A stretch of DNA of 64,000 nt. Origin: Microbacterium sp. LWO12-1.2. GTDB taxonomy: Bacteria; Actinomycetota; Actinomycetes; Actinomycetales; Microbacteriaceae. Under the pieces are notes generated by a model. That model did no database searches. It saw only the letters and a program-made list of their open reading frames with translations, and was not told where the DNA came from. Within the stretch, counting starts at the first letter, position 1. Each line of letters starts with the position of its first letter. Shown piece by piece: positions 32,453-41,932 of the stretch. Position numbers and translations under genes: made by a program. The stretch is from contig NZ_JBEGII010000001.1 of assembly GCF_040675875.1 (NCBI RefSeq), forward strand, positions 682,001-746,000, given 5' to 3'.

Positions 32453-33650
32453 TCCCGAGCACCGCGAGGCGCGCGACGGCTTCTTCGAGCACTTCGACGC
32501 GCTTGCAGGCGGCGAACCGGATGAGTCCGGAGTACTCCCCGCGGCGGGCTTCAGAGACGAATGCCGTCAGCGGGATCGCGACGACACCGGCGCGGTCGGG
32601 CAGTGCGCGGCAGAACGCCGCGGCATCCGCACCGCCGAGAGCGGTCGCATCGGCGACGGTGAAGTAGCCGCCCTCAGGTGCGAGCACCCCGAATCCGGCC
32701 GCACGGAGCCCGGCGCCGAGGATCTCGTGCTTGCGGGCGAGTGCCGTGGCAGCGCCGTCGAAGAAGGAATCGGCCAGGCGCAGCCCCACCGCGATCGCGG
32801 GCTGGAACGGCGATCCGTTGACGTACGTCAGGTACTGCTTGACCGTGAGCACTGCCGTGATCAGGTCTGCAGGGCCGTGCACCCACCCGATCTTCCATCC
32901 GGTGGCCGAGAACGTCTTGCCCGCTGAAGAGATCGTCAGCGTGCGCGTCGCAGCTCCGTGGAGCGTGGCGATCGGAGTGTGCGGGGCATGGAACGCCAGG
33001 TGCTCGTAGACCTCATCGGTCACGATGATCGCGTCGTGCAGCTCAGCGAGGCGCACGATCTCCGCCAACACCTCTCGGCGGAACACCGTGCCGGTGGGGT
33101 TGTGCGGGTCGTTGATCAGGATGATCCGGGTGCGATCCGTCACCGCCGCCGCGAGCTCGTCCAGATCGGGCTGGAAATCCGGTGCGCGCAGCGGCACGGT
33201 GCGCAGCGTCGCGCCCGCGAGGGCCGCCGCCGCGGCGTAGGAGTCGTAGTAGGGCTCGAAGACGACCACTTCGTCGTCCGCGCCCTCGATGAGTGCGAGG
33301 AGCGTCGCCGTCAGTGCCTCGGTCGCTCCCGCGGTGACGATGATCTCGCGCTCCGGGTCGACCTCCAGCCCGTAGAAGCGCCGCTGGTGCTCGCTGATCG
33401 CAGCGAGCAGGTCGGGGATCCCCCGCCCCGGCGGGTACTGATTGGCACCGTTCGCGATCGCCGCCCGTGCCGCCTCAAGCACCTCGGCGGGGCCGTCCTC
33501 ATCCGGGAACCCCTGTCCGAGATTGATGGCGCCGGTTCTGGCCGCTGCCGCGGACATCTCTGCGAAGATGGTGGGTGCGACTGCTCCGTCGCTCGAGAGC
33601 AGGCCGGCGCCCGCTGCGGTGCGGCGCCATGCGCCCGGGACGACACTCAT
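32448..33650 (-). CDS. Class I/II PLP aminotransferase (DapC/KAT-like)
   Basis: 400 aa. Fold type I aminotransferase; the PLP lysine is in SSAGKTFSATGWK, with the NDPHNPTG and DEVYEHL motifs. The GQGFPDEDGP and NQYPPGRG segments match the group that includes N-succinyldiaminopimelate aminotransferase and kynurenine/glutamine aminotransferases; I cannot choose between these. ATG 33650 is 7 bases after TAGCCT. The upstream in-frame stretch is a shadow of the HtrA gene. With the neighbouring nitrilase-family gene it could form a transaminase/omega-amidase pair, but they are on opposite strands. Confidence 0.87.
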   Translation of the reverse strand: MSVVPGAWRRTAAGAGLLSSDGAVAPTIFAEMSAAAARTGAINLGQGFPDEDGPAEVLEAARAAIANGANQYPPGRGIPDLLAAISEHQRRFYGLEVDPEREIIVTAGATEALTATLLALIEGADDEVVVFEPYYDSYAAAAALAGATLRTVPLRAPDFQPDLDELAAAVTDRTRIILINDPHNPTGTVFRREVLAEIVRLAELHDAIIVTDEVYEHLAFHAPHTPIATLHGAATRTLTISSAGKTFSATGWKIGWVHGPADLITAVLTVKQYLTYVNGSPFQPAIAVGLRLADSFFDGAATALARKHEILGAGLRAAGFGVLAPEGGYFTVADATALGGADAAAFCRALPDRAGVVAIPLTAFVSEARRGEYSGLIRFAACKRVEVLEEAVARLAVLGS

Positions 33651-33657
33651 GAACAAC

Positions 33658-33663
33658 AGGCTA
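33658..33663 (-). promoter_or_regulatory. -10 box for the aminotransferase (leaderless type)
   Basis: TAGCCT on the minus strand, 7 bases before ATG 33650. Confidence 0.5.
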
Positions 33664-33750
33664 AGGCCATAGGGGAAACTCACCTTCGCCATAAGAAACG
33701 CACAGACATGGGGAGCAGTCTGAGGGAGCGTTGTTGAAGGAGCACACACC

Positions 33751-35355
33751 ATGAACGAAGACAACACCCACGACCACTCGGCACCCGACGTGCCGCCCAC
33801 CGAGGTCGCAGGAGCCGCCGGAACACCGGCGCCCGACGCGTCCGCTGACACCACCATCGACCCGGCCGCGCCGGGCCAGGCGCAGGCATCCGCTCCGGCC
33901 GCAGCCGGGCATGAAGTCCCGTCGACGTTCACGTCGCAGGCAGCCGGTCCTGTCCCGCTGCCGCCTGTCCCGTCGGCTCAGCAGCAGTTCGCCGCGCCGA
34001 CATCCCCGGCCCCGGCGGCATCGTCCGGTGCCGCCTTCGGCATCCACAGCGATGCGTCGGCGACTCAGCCCACGCAGCCGCTCGGCGGCAGCCTCCCGCT
34101 CGGCGCACCCTTCGCGACCGGCGATGCGCTCCCCGGCGCCACCAAGGCGAAGGACGCGAAGCCGCGAGGTGGCGTGAAGATCGCGGCACTCGTCGTGGCG
34201 GCCGCCCTCGTCGGCGGCGTCGCCGGGTTCGGCGGAGGGGCGATCTGGAACGCTGTCGGCAACTCGCCGTCCACCGGTGTCGCCTCGGGCCCGGAGACCG
34301 TGACCGTCAACAACCCCGGTTCGGTCAACGAGACCACGGCGGTCGCCAGCAAGGCGCTGCCGTCGGTCGTCACGATCGAGGTGGCGGGCTCCAGCGAGGC
34401 GGGCAGCGGCTCCGGCGTGATCATCAGCGACGACGGCTATGTGCTCACCAACACGCACGTCGTGACGCTCGGAGGCGCAGTGGCTGATCCCACGATCCGC
34501 GTGACGACGTCGGATGGGCGCATCTACGAGGCGACTGTCGTCGGCACCGACCCCATCTACGACCTCGCCGTGATCAAGCTCAAGGACGCCAAGGGCCTCA
34601 CGCCGATCGACTTCGCGGACTCGTCGAAGCTCAACGTCGGTGACACCGCGGTAGCCCTCGGCGCGCCTCTCGGACTCGCGAACTCCGTGACGACCGGAAT
34701 CGTCAGTGCGTTGAACCGCAGCATCCAGATCGCCTCCTCGGCTCTGCCCGAGTCCAGCTCGGAGGACGCTCCGCAGGAGCAGGCCCCTGAGGAGGGCGAG
34801 CAGGGCCCGTTCCAGTTCGACCTCCCCGGCTCCGGCCAGCAGCAGAGCAGCGACTCGATCTCGATCGCCGTGATCCAGACGGATGCCGCGATCAATCACG
34901 GCAACTCCGGGGGAGCGCTCGTCAACAGCAAGGGCGAGCTGATCGGAATCAACGTCGCGATCGCCAGCTCGGGCAACTCGGAGGAGTCCGGCTCCATCGG
35001 TGTCGGCTTCTCGATCCCCTCGAACATCGCCAAGCGCGTCTCCGAGGAGATCATCGCTGACGGTGCCGCGACGCACGGACTGCTCGGCGCCTCGGTGCGC
35101 GACGCATCCACGGTCGAGGGCGCTGTCGTCTCGGGCGCCTACATCGCCGAGGTCACCGATGGTGGAGCAGCCACGCAGGGCGGGCTGAAGGCGGATGACG
35201 TCGTCACCGCGTTCAACGGCGTCCCGATCACGAGCGCCACCGACCTCACCGCGCAGGTGCGGGCCGCGGCCGCCGGCAGCAAGGCCACCGTCACGTACAA
35301 CCGGGGCGGGAAAGAGTTCGAGACGGAGGTCACGCTCGGCGAACTCGCCGGCTGA
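33751..35355 (+). CDS. HtrA/DegP-type membrane serine protease with PDZ
   Basis: 534 aa. A long cytoplasmic Pro/Ala/Gln-rich region (1-140) precedes one membrane helix (about 142-165). The extracytoplasmic trypsin domain has His in TNTHVV, Asp in YDLAVIKL and Ser in HGNSGGAL. A PDZ domain fills about 435-530. Between Asp and Ser an acidic Gln/Glu/Pro insertion replaces the usual short loop. This class handles misfolded surface proteins and stress signalling. ATG 33751 follows GAAGGAG with good spacing, so this mRNA is leadered. No terminator is obvious before the next gene. Confidence 0.92.
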   Translation: MNEDNTHDHSAPDVPPTEVAGAAGTPAPDASADTTIDPAAPGQAQASAPAAAGHEVPSTFTSQAAGPVPLPPVPSAQQQFAAPTSPAPAASSGAAFGIHSDASATQPTQPLGGSLPLGAPFATGDALPGATKAKDAKPRGGVKIAALVVAAALVGGVAGFGGGAIWNAVGNSPSTGVASGPETVTVNNPGSVNETTAVASKALPSVVTIEVAGSSEAGSGSGVIISDDGYVLTNTHVVTLGGAVADPTIRVTTSDGRIYEATVVGTDPIYDLAVIKLKDAKGLTPIDFADSSKLNVGDTAVALGAPLGLANSVTTGIVSALNRSIQIASSALPESSSEDAPQEQAPEEGEQGPFQFDLPGSGQQQSSDSISIAVIQTDAAINHGNSGGALVNSKGELIGINVAIASSGNSEESGSIGVGFSIPSNIAKRVSEEIIADGAATHGLLGASVRDASTVEGAVVSGAYIAEVTDGGAATQGGLKADDVVTAFNGVPITSATDLTAQVRAAAAGSKATVTYNRGGKEFETEVTLGELAG

Positions 35356-35391
35356 CCCCTCGTCTCACAGAGAAGGGCGCCACCTCCGCGA

Positions 35392-35397
35392 TAGGCT
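35392..35397 (+). promoter_or_regulatory. -10 box for the first CDP-glycerol transferase (leaderless type)
   Basis: TAGGCT, six bases, then GTG 35404. Confidence 0.5.
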
Positions 35398-35403
35398 CGC
35401 GGG

Positions 35404-36657
35404 GTGGCGTCCTTCTCATTCGGCACCGGCAATGCGGCCAAGCTGCTCCGGATCCCGTTGTATGCCGTCGGGCGTATAGGCACGTTCCTCGTTCCCCGCG
35501 GACGGCGCTGGGTCTTCGGATGCGGCGCGGGTGTCGGCGACGGCGCTCTGGCGCTGCAGCGGTACGCGGCGGCGGCCGGTCATGACACGCTCTGGCTCAC
35601 GTCGACAGCGCGCGAAGACCGTGAGGCCGCAGCTCTCGGCATCCGCACGGTGCGCAAGGGAGGACTGCGCGGCTGGTGGGCGACAGCCCGCGCCGGAGTG
35701 CTCGTGGTCACCCACGGTCTCGGCGATGTCAATCGATACGCCAACTCCGGAGCATTCGTGGTGCAGCTGTGGCACGGCATCCCGCTCAAGCGCATCGGCC
35801 TGGACTCTCCGGCCACCACTCAGGTGCCGTCCGTCCCCGGTGCGCCGCAGCTGCGTCGGCTGATCGCGTTTCTGTACCGCAGCGCTGCTCAGCGCATCCG
35901 CGTGCTTCCCGCCGCCTCGCACCGTTCTCGTGGACGCCTGGAATCGGCCTTCCGCCTGCAGGACGACCGCGTGGTCGTGACAGGCGAGCCCCGGGTGGAC
36001 GTCCTTTCCGCCGGTTCGGTCGAAGAGCGGCGCGCGCGTGCCACCGCGATTCTCCGTGATGGCGTCGAGGGTACCTCTGATGCGGTGCGAACGATCCTGT
36101 ACGCGCCCACGTGGCGCGACGGTGCGGCAGACCCAGCGGTCCCCACCGCCGAGGAATGGGTCCAGATCATCCGTGTGCTCGAGCAGAACGACGCTCTGCT
36201 CCTCGTCAGGTCGCACCCGCTCGGGGAAGGCGGCTATGCACCGCCGCTGCCGAGCAGACGGGTGCGGATGCTGGGGGCGTCTGTGCTCGCGGATGTCACC
36301 CCGGTGCTTCCCGCCGTCGACGTCCTGATCACCGACTATTCGTCGCTGGCCTTCGACGTCGGTCTTCTGGCGATGCCCGTGCTGTTCCTGGCCCCCGACG
36401 CCGCGGACTACGCGCGCACCAGAGGCTTCTACGGCCGATTCGAGGACGTCGCCGGTGAGGACGCCGCGACGACCTGGGGTGGTCTGCTGTCTCAACTCGA
36501 CGAGCTCCTCGCGAGCACGGAGGCGCTCGCGGCGAGATCCGCGCGTTCCGCTACGCTCAGCGCGGAGATGCATGCGTACCGCGACGGACGCAACACCCAT
36601 CGGGTGTATCAGGCAATCCGCGCGCGGGGCATCCCCGCGCCGAAGGGAGCAGCATGA
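35404..36657 (+). CDS. CDP-glycerol glycerophosphotransferase-family protein 1
   Basis: 417 aa. GT-B enzyme of the TagB/TagF (Glyphos_transf) family, which adds glycerol- or ribitol-phosphate to wall teichoic acid at the inner membrane face. Seen are LWHGIPLKRIG near residue 120, LYAPTWRDG near 220, a SHP segment and the DVLITDYSSLAFD motif near 310. No membrane helix. It overlaps the next gene by ATGA, forming a two-gene unit. It is shorter than full-length TagF polymerases, nearer to TagB-type primases, but the step is not determinable from sequence. Confidence 0.86.
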   Translation: MASFSFGTGNAAKLLRIPLYAVGRIGTFLVPRGRRWVFGCGAGVGDGALALQRYAAAAGHDTLWLTSTAREDREAAALGIRTVRKGGLRGWWATARAGVLVVTHGLGDVNRYANSGAFVVQLWHGIPLKRIGLDSPATTQVPSVPGAPQLRRLIAFLYRSAAQRIRVLPAASHRSRGRLESAFRLQDDRVVVTGEPRVDVLSAGSVEERRARATAILRDGVEGTSDAVRTILYAPTWRDGAADPAVPTAEEWVQIIRVLEQNDALLLVRSHPLGEGGYAPPLPSRRVRMLGASVLADVTPVLPAVDVLITDYSSLAFDVGLLAMPVLFLAPDAADYARTRGFYGRFEDVAGEDAATTWGGLLSQLDELLASTEALAARSARSATLSAEMHAYRDGRNTHRVYQAIRARGIPAPKGAA

Positions 36658-38090
36658 CCACGGCCCGGATCGATGAGGCGACGCAGTCGCTGATCATCGC
36701 AGGCACCGGGCAGCGTCCGGCGAGTGCGCTCCTGGTCGGCCCACGCGCTCGCGTGGAAGCGCGTGTCACGGGGGGCGGCAAGACCTGGAAGGCATCGTTC
36801 CCGCTCGAGGCCGCGCGCTGGGGTGGCCCGGCGCTGCCGCTGCCGGGCGGCGAGTACGAGCTGCGCATCGACGAGGTCGCGCTGGACGATCTCGTCGTGA
36901 TCCCAACCATGCTCCCCGGAGTCCGAGTGGCCGTCGACGGGGAGCGCGTCAGCATCGCCGCTCCCATCGACCCCGTCTACGAGACCCCGGAAGGCCAGTC
37001 GACGCTCGAGGAGCGTTACGTCGCGCAGTCAGGCGCCACGGAGAATGCCGTGTTCTTCGAGAGCTTCTATGGGCGCAGCGTCGGTTGCAACCCTCAGGCG
37101 ATCGATCGTGAGATCGCGGCGCGTGCGCCGGGAGTCCGCCGGTATTGGAGCGTGGTGGACCTCTCGGTGCCCGTCCCGGAGGGAGCTGTCGCGGTCGTCG
37201 AGGGAAGTCCCGAATGGTGGCGTGCGCGCGGTGCGGCACGACTGCTGGTCGTCAATGACTGGCTTCGTCGTCGTTTCGCCCGCAAGCCGGGCCAGCAGGT
37301 GCTGCAGACCTGGCACGGCACCCCGCTCAAGCGGCTCGCGCTGCACCGCCCTGGTTTCGATCCGCGGCGGATGGCGGCTGTGGTCAAGGAGTCCCGGCGC
37401 TGGGATGTGCTGCTTGCGCAGAACCCGTACTCGGCACGGATCCTGAAGAAGGCCTACGCATTCTTCGGCCGTCCGATCTGGGTCGAGGGCTATCCGCGCA
37501 ACGATGCGCTCGTCACGGGCGATGCGGCGGCGATCCGCGCGGCACTCGGAATCGCCGAGGGGGAGCGCGTGCTGCTGTACGCCCCCACCTGGCGCGACGA
37601 CCGGCGCGAGATGGTCGACTTCATCGATCCGGAGCTGTTGGCCGAGCAGGCAGGCGCGGTGGTCCTCATGCGCGGGCACTCCCGCACACTGCTGCAGGGG
37701 CGCGACCATGCCGGCGCGCGGGTGATCGACGTCACCGGATACCCGGAGACGGCTCAACTGCTGCTGGCCGCGGATGCGCTGATCACCGACTACTCCTCGG
37801 TGATGTTCGACTTCAGCGTCACCGGCAAGCCCATGTACTTCCTGGTGCCTGATCTCGCGCACTATCGCGGCGAGCTTCGGGGCTTCTACTTCGACCTCGC
37901 AGAACGGGCACCTGGGCCTCTCGTCAGCACTCAGGAGGAACTCGCCGCTGCGCTCGCGGATCCGGATCACGAGAGCACCTATCAGACGCGGTACGGAGCC
38001 TGGAAGGCACAGTTCAACGCACGCGACGACGGTCACGCGGCGCAGCGCGTCGTCGATCGCATACTGGATCAGGGATTCCTGACGCGCTGA
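36654..38090 (+). CDS. CDP-glycerol glycerophosphotransferase-family protein 2
   Basis: 478 aa. Same family as its neighbour, with an extra N-terminal beta-rich domain (about 1-120). Core motifs: LQTWHGTPLKRL, YAPTWRDDRRE, a RGHSRTL His segment and DALITDYSSVMFDF. The N-terminal domain may bind acceptor. Coupled to the preceding gene by a 4-base overlap; the two may act in sequence on the same polymer. The stop is 42 bases from the convergent GT2 gene. Confidence 0.86.
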   Translation: MTTARIDEATQSLIIAGTGQRPASALLVGPRARVEARVTGGGKTWKASFPLEAARWGGPALPLPGGEYELRIDEVALDDLVVIPTMLPGVRVAVDGERVSIAAPIDPVYETPEGQSTLEERYVAQSGATENAVFFESFYGRSVGCNPQAIDREIAARAPGVRRYWSVVDLSVPVPEGAVAVVEGSPEWWRARGAARLLVVNDWLRRRFARKPGQQVLQTWHGTPLKRLALHRPGFDPRRMAAVVKESRRWDVLLAQNPYSARILKKAYAFFGRPIWVEGYPRNDALVTGDAAAIRAALGIAEGERVLLYAPTWRDDRREMVDFIDPELLAEQAGAVVLMRGHSRTLLQGRDHAGARVIDVTGYPETAQLLLAADALITDYSSVMFDFSVTGKPMYFLVPDLAHYRGELRGFYFDLAERAPGPLVSTQEELAAALADPDHESTYQTRYGAWKAQFNARDDGHAAQRVVDRILDQGFLTR

Positions 38091-38114
38091 CGGCGCAGAC
38101 AGCAGCCATGCGGT

Positions 38115-38137
38115 CCTGAGCCGGTTCCGGGGTCAGG
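38115..38137. terminator. Weak hairpin between convergent genes
   Basis: CCTGA pairs with TCAGG, with two more pairs inside after a mismatch. It overlaps the stop of the GT2 gene. Weak as a terminator. Confidence 0.25.
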
Positions 38138-39203
38138 GAAGAGGCGTGTTGCGCGTGCCGAGGCGCGACGCGTCCACGGTGTCGCGGGCGCCGCGCAGCA
38201 CACCGCCAAGGAACCCGAAACCCCACGACAGGTGCATGGTCGGGAGCACGAGCAAGGTCCACAGGCGTTGACGGATGCCTCCACCGCCGGGCATGAGCGC
38301 GACCGCGAGCACCAGCAGGGCGTAGGCGACGAGAGGAAGGTAGATCGCCGAAGCGATCAGCGAGGCGGCCCCCGTGAGGACGCCGGTCAGCTGCAGCACG
38401 CCGATCACGACCGCGACAGCGACGATGAGTACGAGTGCGGGCGGCGCGAAGAAGCGCAGACCATTGCGTCGTCCGAAGCGGCGCACCAGCTCGCCGCGCC
38501 ACGCGCCGGTCGCCCGGAACTGTCGCGCCAAGCGCAGCCAGCTCTCACGGGGCCAGTAGGTGACGGACAGGTCGGGGTCGAACCAGACCAGGTGGCCTGC
38601 CTGACGGATCCGGAGATTCAGTTCCCAGTCCTCGCCGCGCCGGATGGTCTCATCGAACAGTCCGACCTCGTCGAGCACGTCGCGACGCATCACACCGAGG
38701 TAGGCCGATTCAGCCTCGCTCTCCCGTGCACCGCCGTGGTACGCGCCGCCGCCGAGGCCGACGGGGGAGTTGTACAGGCGAGCGACCGCCTTCTGGAACG
38801 GCGTGCGCCCTTCGGCGTGCATCACTCCGCCCACGTTGGCGGCGCCGGTGCGCTCGAGCGTGCGCAGCGCGCGTGCCGCGTATCCGGGCGAGAGCTCGGA
38901 GTGGGCGTCCACGCGGATGACCGTCGGGTACCGGCTGGCCCGGATCGCCGCGTTCAGGCCGACCGGGATGTGCGCGGCGGGGTTGTCCACGAGTCGGATG
39001 CGGTCGTCGTCGGACGCGAGCATCCTGGCGAGTTCCGTGGTGCCGTCGGTGGATGGACCGAGCGCGAGCACCAGCTCCGCGGGGACGTCGAGATCCTGCG
39101 CCAGCACCGACTCCACCGCATGCTGCAGGTAGGCGCGTTCGTTGAGCACCGGCATGACGAACGACACTCCTGCCGCCGGCCCCCTGGATTCACTGTCCTG
39201 CAC
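38133..39203 (-). CDS. GT2 glycosyltransferase with C-terminal membrane helices
   Basis: 356 aa. Inverting GT-A enzyme: VSFVMPVLNE start, a GPSTDGT segment, VRVDAHSEL (DxD position), an acceptor-side RRGEDWELNLR motif (ED loop). Three membrane helices follow in about 245-340. The RRGEDWE element resembles enzymes acting on lipid-linked or succinoglycan-type substrates. GTG 39203 has CATGAT six bases upstream. It is the only leftward gene between the teichoic-acid-type genes and is probably part of the same envelope pathway; that is inference. Confidence 0.85.
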   Translation of the reverse strand: MQDSESRGPAAGVSFVMPVLNERAYLQHAVESVLAQDLDVPAELVLALGPSTDGTTELARMLASDDDRIRLVDNPAAHIPVGLNAAIRASRYPTVIRVDAHSELSPGYAARALRTLERTGAANVGGVMHAEGRTPFQKAVARLYNSPVGLGGGAYHGGARESEAESAYLGVMRRDVLDEVGLFDETIRRGEDWELNLRIRQAGHLVWFDPDLSVTYWPRESWLRLARQFRATGAWRGELVRRFGRRNGLRFFAPPALVLIVAVAVVIGVLQLTGVLTGAASLIASAIYLPLVAYALLVLAVALMPGGGGIRQRLWTLLVLPTMHLSWGFGFLGGVLRGARDTVDASRLGTRNTPLP

Positions 39204-39258
39204 CTCTCGATCATGTCACGGAGGGGGTACCGCTGCCTGGCACTTCCATGGGCCGAAG

Positions 39259-39264
39259 TATCCT
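39259..39264 (+). promoter_or_regulatory. -10 box for CDP-glycerol transferase 3 (leaderless type)
   Basis: TATCCT, six bases, then ATG 39271. The intervening GGAGGG could also serve as Shine-Dalgarno for the in-frame ATG 39280, so both starts may be used. Confidence 0.5.
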
Positions 39265-39270
39265 GGAGGG

Positions 39271-40554
39271 ATGGGTGCAATGTCAGACGCGAAGAAGGCG
39301 TATGGGCTGTTGAGGCGCGCGCTGGCGTCCCGTGCGGCGGTGCAGAGGGTACGGCGACGGCTTTCCGACGAGTCCCCGCACCCTGAGGGCCACTACCAGG
39401 TCGCGGTGTACTTCGCGGATGGTGCCGTGAACATGTACCAGATGCGCCAGTGGTATCGGCCCCTGGCTGCTCTCGCACAGCATCGTCCCGTCGTGGTCCT
39501 GGCGCGGCAGGCCTCGGGCGCGGAGCGCCTGCTCGACGAGGACGCCCCTCCGGTCGCCTTCGTGCCGACGGTCCGTGACCTCGAGCGGTTCATCGCGAAG
39601 CAGGACATCCGCGTCGTCCTGTACGTGAATCAGAACACCCGCAACTTCCAGATGTTCCGGTACGGACGTCGGTGGCACGTGTTCATCAACCACGGCGAGT
39701 CCGACAAGATGTACATGACGACCAATCAGTACAAGGCCTACGACTACGCGCTGGTCGCCGGTCAGGCCGCGAGGGATCGGCTCTCGCGCACGCTGTGGGA
39801 CTATGACGTCGACAAGCGCACGATCGAGATCGGTCGCCCCCAGGCCGACCATTACTCGGGCACGCTTCCTTACACTCCGGATGGCCGCACCGTTGTGCTC
39901 TACGCCCCGACGTGGGAGGGCGACCGCCCCAGCGCGCACTATGGATCGATCGCCTCTCACGGCGAGATCCTGGTGAACGAGCTGCTCGCCACGGGCGCGC
40001 ACCGCGTCATCTACCGCCCTCATCCGCGCAGCGGGGTCGTCGACGATGCGTATGGAGCGGCGCACAAGCGCATCGTGGCGGCGATCGCCGCGGCGAATGC
40101 GGCCGATCCTGCGGCGCAGCACGTCTACGATCACGGTGCGGACCTCGGGTGGCAGTTGTCTGCCGCCGATGTGGCGATCGTCGACATCTCCGCCATGGTC
40201 TACGACCGTCTGGCCGCGGGCCGCGCGTTGATGATCACGCGCCCCACCGACGAGCGCGCCGCCATCGACACGAAGGGGTACCTCGCGGACTGCGAGTGGC
40301 TGACCGTCGAAGGCGCACGACACATCGTCGCCGAGGTGGAGCGCGTGCGTGCCGATGAGGCGGCCGTCGCACGCCTGACCATGTGGGTGCAGCACTACTT
40401 CGGAGACACGACCCCCGGCGTCGCGACCGCGAAGTTCCACGACTCCATCGAGCGGCTGATCGCGGAGTGGGAACGCTGGCACGCTCACGAGATGGGCGCG
40501 ATCGTCGCGGACGAGGACGACGACGATGAAGAAGGCGACGAGGAGGAGATGTGA
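39271..40554 (+). CDS. CDP-glycerol glycerophosphotransferase-family protein 3
   Basis: 427 aa (424 if the start is 39280). Variant member of the family: the nucleotide-side motif is INHGESDKMYM in place of WHGxPLK, with LYAPTWEGDR, YRPHPRSG and a DVAIVDISAMVYD segment in place of ITDYSS. The N-terminal half senses or binds a different acceptor. The C-terminus ends in a run of Asp/Glu (about 20 residues, nearly all acidic). Its stop overlaps the biotin ligase start (GTGA), an unexpected operon partner. Donor and acceptor are unknown. Confidence 0.8.
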   Translation: MGAMSDAKKAYGLLRRALASRAAVQRVRRRLSDESPHPEGHYQVAVYFADGAVNMYQMRQWYRPLAALAQHRPVVVLARQASGAERLLDEDAPPVAFVPTVRDLERFIAKQDIRVVLYVNQNTRNFQMFRYGRRWHVFINHGESDKMYMTTNQYKAYDYALVAGQAARDRLSRTLWDYDVDKRTIEIGRPQADHYSGTLPYTPDGRTVVLYAPTWEGDRPSAHYGSIASHGEILVNELLATGAHRVIYRPHPRSGVVDDAYGAAHKRIVAAIAAANAADPAAQHVYDHGADLGWQLSAADVAIVDISAMVYDRLAAGRALMITRPTDERAAIDTKGYLADCEWLTVEGARHIVAEVERVRADEAAVARLTMWVQHYFGDTTPGVATAKFHDSIERLIAEWERWHAHEMGAIVADEDDDDEEGDEEEM

Positions 40555-41321
40555 GGAAGGATCTCTCCCGGGCCCGCGAGCTCGCTGGGCGTCTCGACGT
40601 CGTCGCCGAGTCCGGTTCCACCAACGCCGACCTGAGGTCGCATGCCGCAGACGCCGCAGCGTGGCCCCACCTCTCCGTGCTGGTGACCGAGAACCAGACA
40701 GCCGGCCGCGGTCGGCTCGACAGAACATGGTCCGCGCCTGCCGGATCAGCACTGGCGATCTCGGTACTGCTGCGTGCGCTCCCGGCGGATCCGACGGCGC
40801 GCGGCTGGATTCCGTTGCTCGCGGGCGTGGCGATGGCGGATGCGATCGCCACGCAGCTTCCGGATCGGCACGTCGCGATCAAGTGGCCCAACGACGTCCT
40901 CGTAGAGGATCGCAAGATCTGTGGCATTCTCGCCGAGTCGAGCGGTGATGCCGTGGTGGTCGGGGCGGGAGTGAACACTGCCATGACCGCGCAGCAGCTG
41001 CCTGTGACGACGGCCACATCGTTCGCGGTCGCAGGTGGCACGGTCGACGAGGACCGTCTGATCGCCGACTATCTGCGCGGGCTGGACTTCCAGCTTGCGG
41101 CCCTGACCGAGACGGGGGATGCGGTCGGAAGCGGGCTGCACGCCGCCGTCGCAGCGCGTTGCTCGACGATCGGTCGCCGTGTGCGGGTCTCGATGCCGGG
41201 GGATCAGACGCTCGAAGGTGTCGCCACGGGACTGGATGCGGACGGGCGGCTGCTCGTCGATGTCGACGGCGCCGGGCAGGCTGTCTCGGCCGGTGACGTC
41301 GTGCACGTGCGTCCCGCCTGA
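40551..41321 (+). CDS. birA: Biotin-[acetyl-CoA-carboxylase] ligase
   Basis: 256 aa. Attaches biotin to the carrier protein of acyl-CoA carboxylases in the cytosol. Motifs: GSTNADLR, the adenylate loop GRGRLDRTW, KWPNDVLVEDRKICGIL, and a small C-terminal SH3-like domain (about 210-256). There is no N-terminal helix-turn-helix, so it is a monofunctional ligase and not a repressor. GTG 40551 overlaps the preceding gene by 4 bases. Confidence 0.92.
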   Translation: MRKDLSRARELAGRLDVVAESGSTNADLRSHAADAAAWPHLSVLVTENQTAGRGRLDRTWSAPAGSALAISVLLRALPADPTARGWIPLLAGVAMADAIATQLPDRHVAIKWPNDVLVEDRKICGILAESSGDAVVVGAGVNTAMTAQQLPVTTATSFAVAGGTVDEDRLIADYLRGLDFQLAALTETGDAVGSGLHAAVAARCSTIGRRVRVSMPGDQTLEGVATGLDADGRLLVDVDGAGQAVSAGDVVHVRPA

Positions 41322-41365
41322 CGCTGACACGCCGCCGCGCAGCAGGAATTGTCGCAGATCACGGG

Positions 41366-41371
41366 CACAAT
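41366..41371 (+). promoter_or_regulatory. -10 box for the PH-domain gene (leaderless type)
   Basis: CACAAT, six bases, then GTG 41378. The first base differs from TANNNT. Confidence 0.4.
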
Positions 41372-41377
41372 GGTGGG

Positions 41378-41932
41378 GTGACTCAGCCTGTGACGCTCGG
41401 CGGTCGGCCGATGATGCCGCCGCCCGGCGTGCCCTCCGAGGAACTGCTGATCGCTCGATTCCGCAGTCATGCGCGGCGCTTGTTCTGGTCGGCGCTGGTC
41501 CTCATCGCGACCTTCGGTGCCACGGCGTACTTCTACGGGAACCTTCCTGCTCCCTTCGAGAACTGGATGCTGCTCGCGGCGGCGGGGATCGTCGTGCTGC
41601 TGCTCGTCGTGCTCCCTTTCATCATCTGGTACTCGCGGAGCACCACGGTCACGACGCGGCGGGTGATCGCTCATCAAGGTCTCGGCGCGCGACAACGTCG
41701 TGAGATGTCGCACGCAAGGGGATACACGATCGCCGTGCGTCGCGGTCCGCTGCAGCGGATGTGGGGCTCGGGGACCATCACGCTGACGAACGGGGTGGAC
41801 GCTCCGCTGCGACTCCAGAATGTTCCGACCGTCACGCTGGTTCACGAGACACTGGCGGACCAGATCGAGGTCAGCCAGATCCTCGCTCACCGCGATGCGC
41901 AGGCCGGATCCGACGCCGGCATCACGTCCTGA
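41378..41932 (+). CDS. PH-domain (DUF304-type) membrane protein
   Basis: 184 aa. A cytoplasmic start is followed by two membrane helices (about 35-52 and 63-85) and then a bacterial PH-like beta domain with the TTVTTRRVIAHQG strand pair and a GSGTITL strand. This layout matches DUF304/bPH2 proteins. Function unknown. In Actinobacteria such a gene often lies between birA and purK, and it does here. Confidence 0.85.
   Translation: MTQPVTLGGRPMMPPPGVPSEELLIARFRSHARRLFWSALVLIATFGATAYFYGNLPAPFENWMLLAAAGIVVLLLVVLPFIIWYSRSTTVTTRRVIAHQGLGARQRREMSHARGYTIAVRRGPLQRMWGSGTITLTNGVDAPLRLQNVPTVTLVHETLADQIEVSQILAHRDAQAGSDAGITS

Noticed and set aside
34740..34860. A possible low-complexity repeat in the HtrA gene.
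   Set aside because: It is a Gln/Glu/Pro-rich insertion in a protease loop, not a DNA repeat array.
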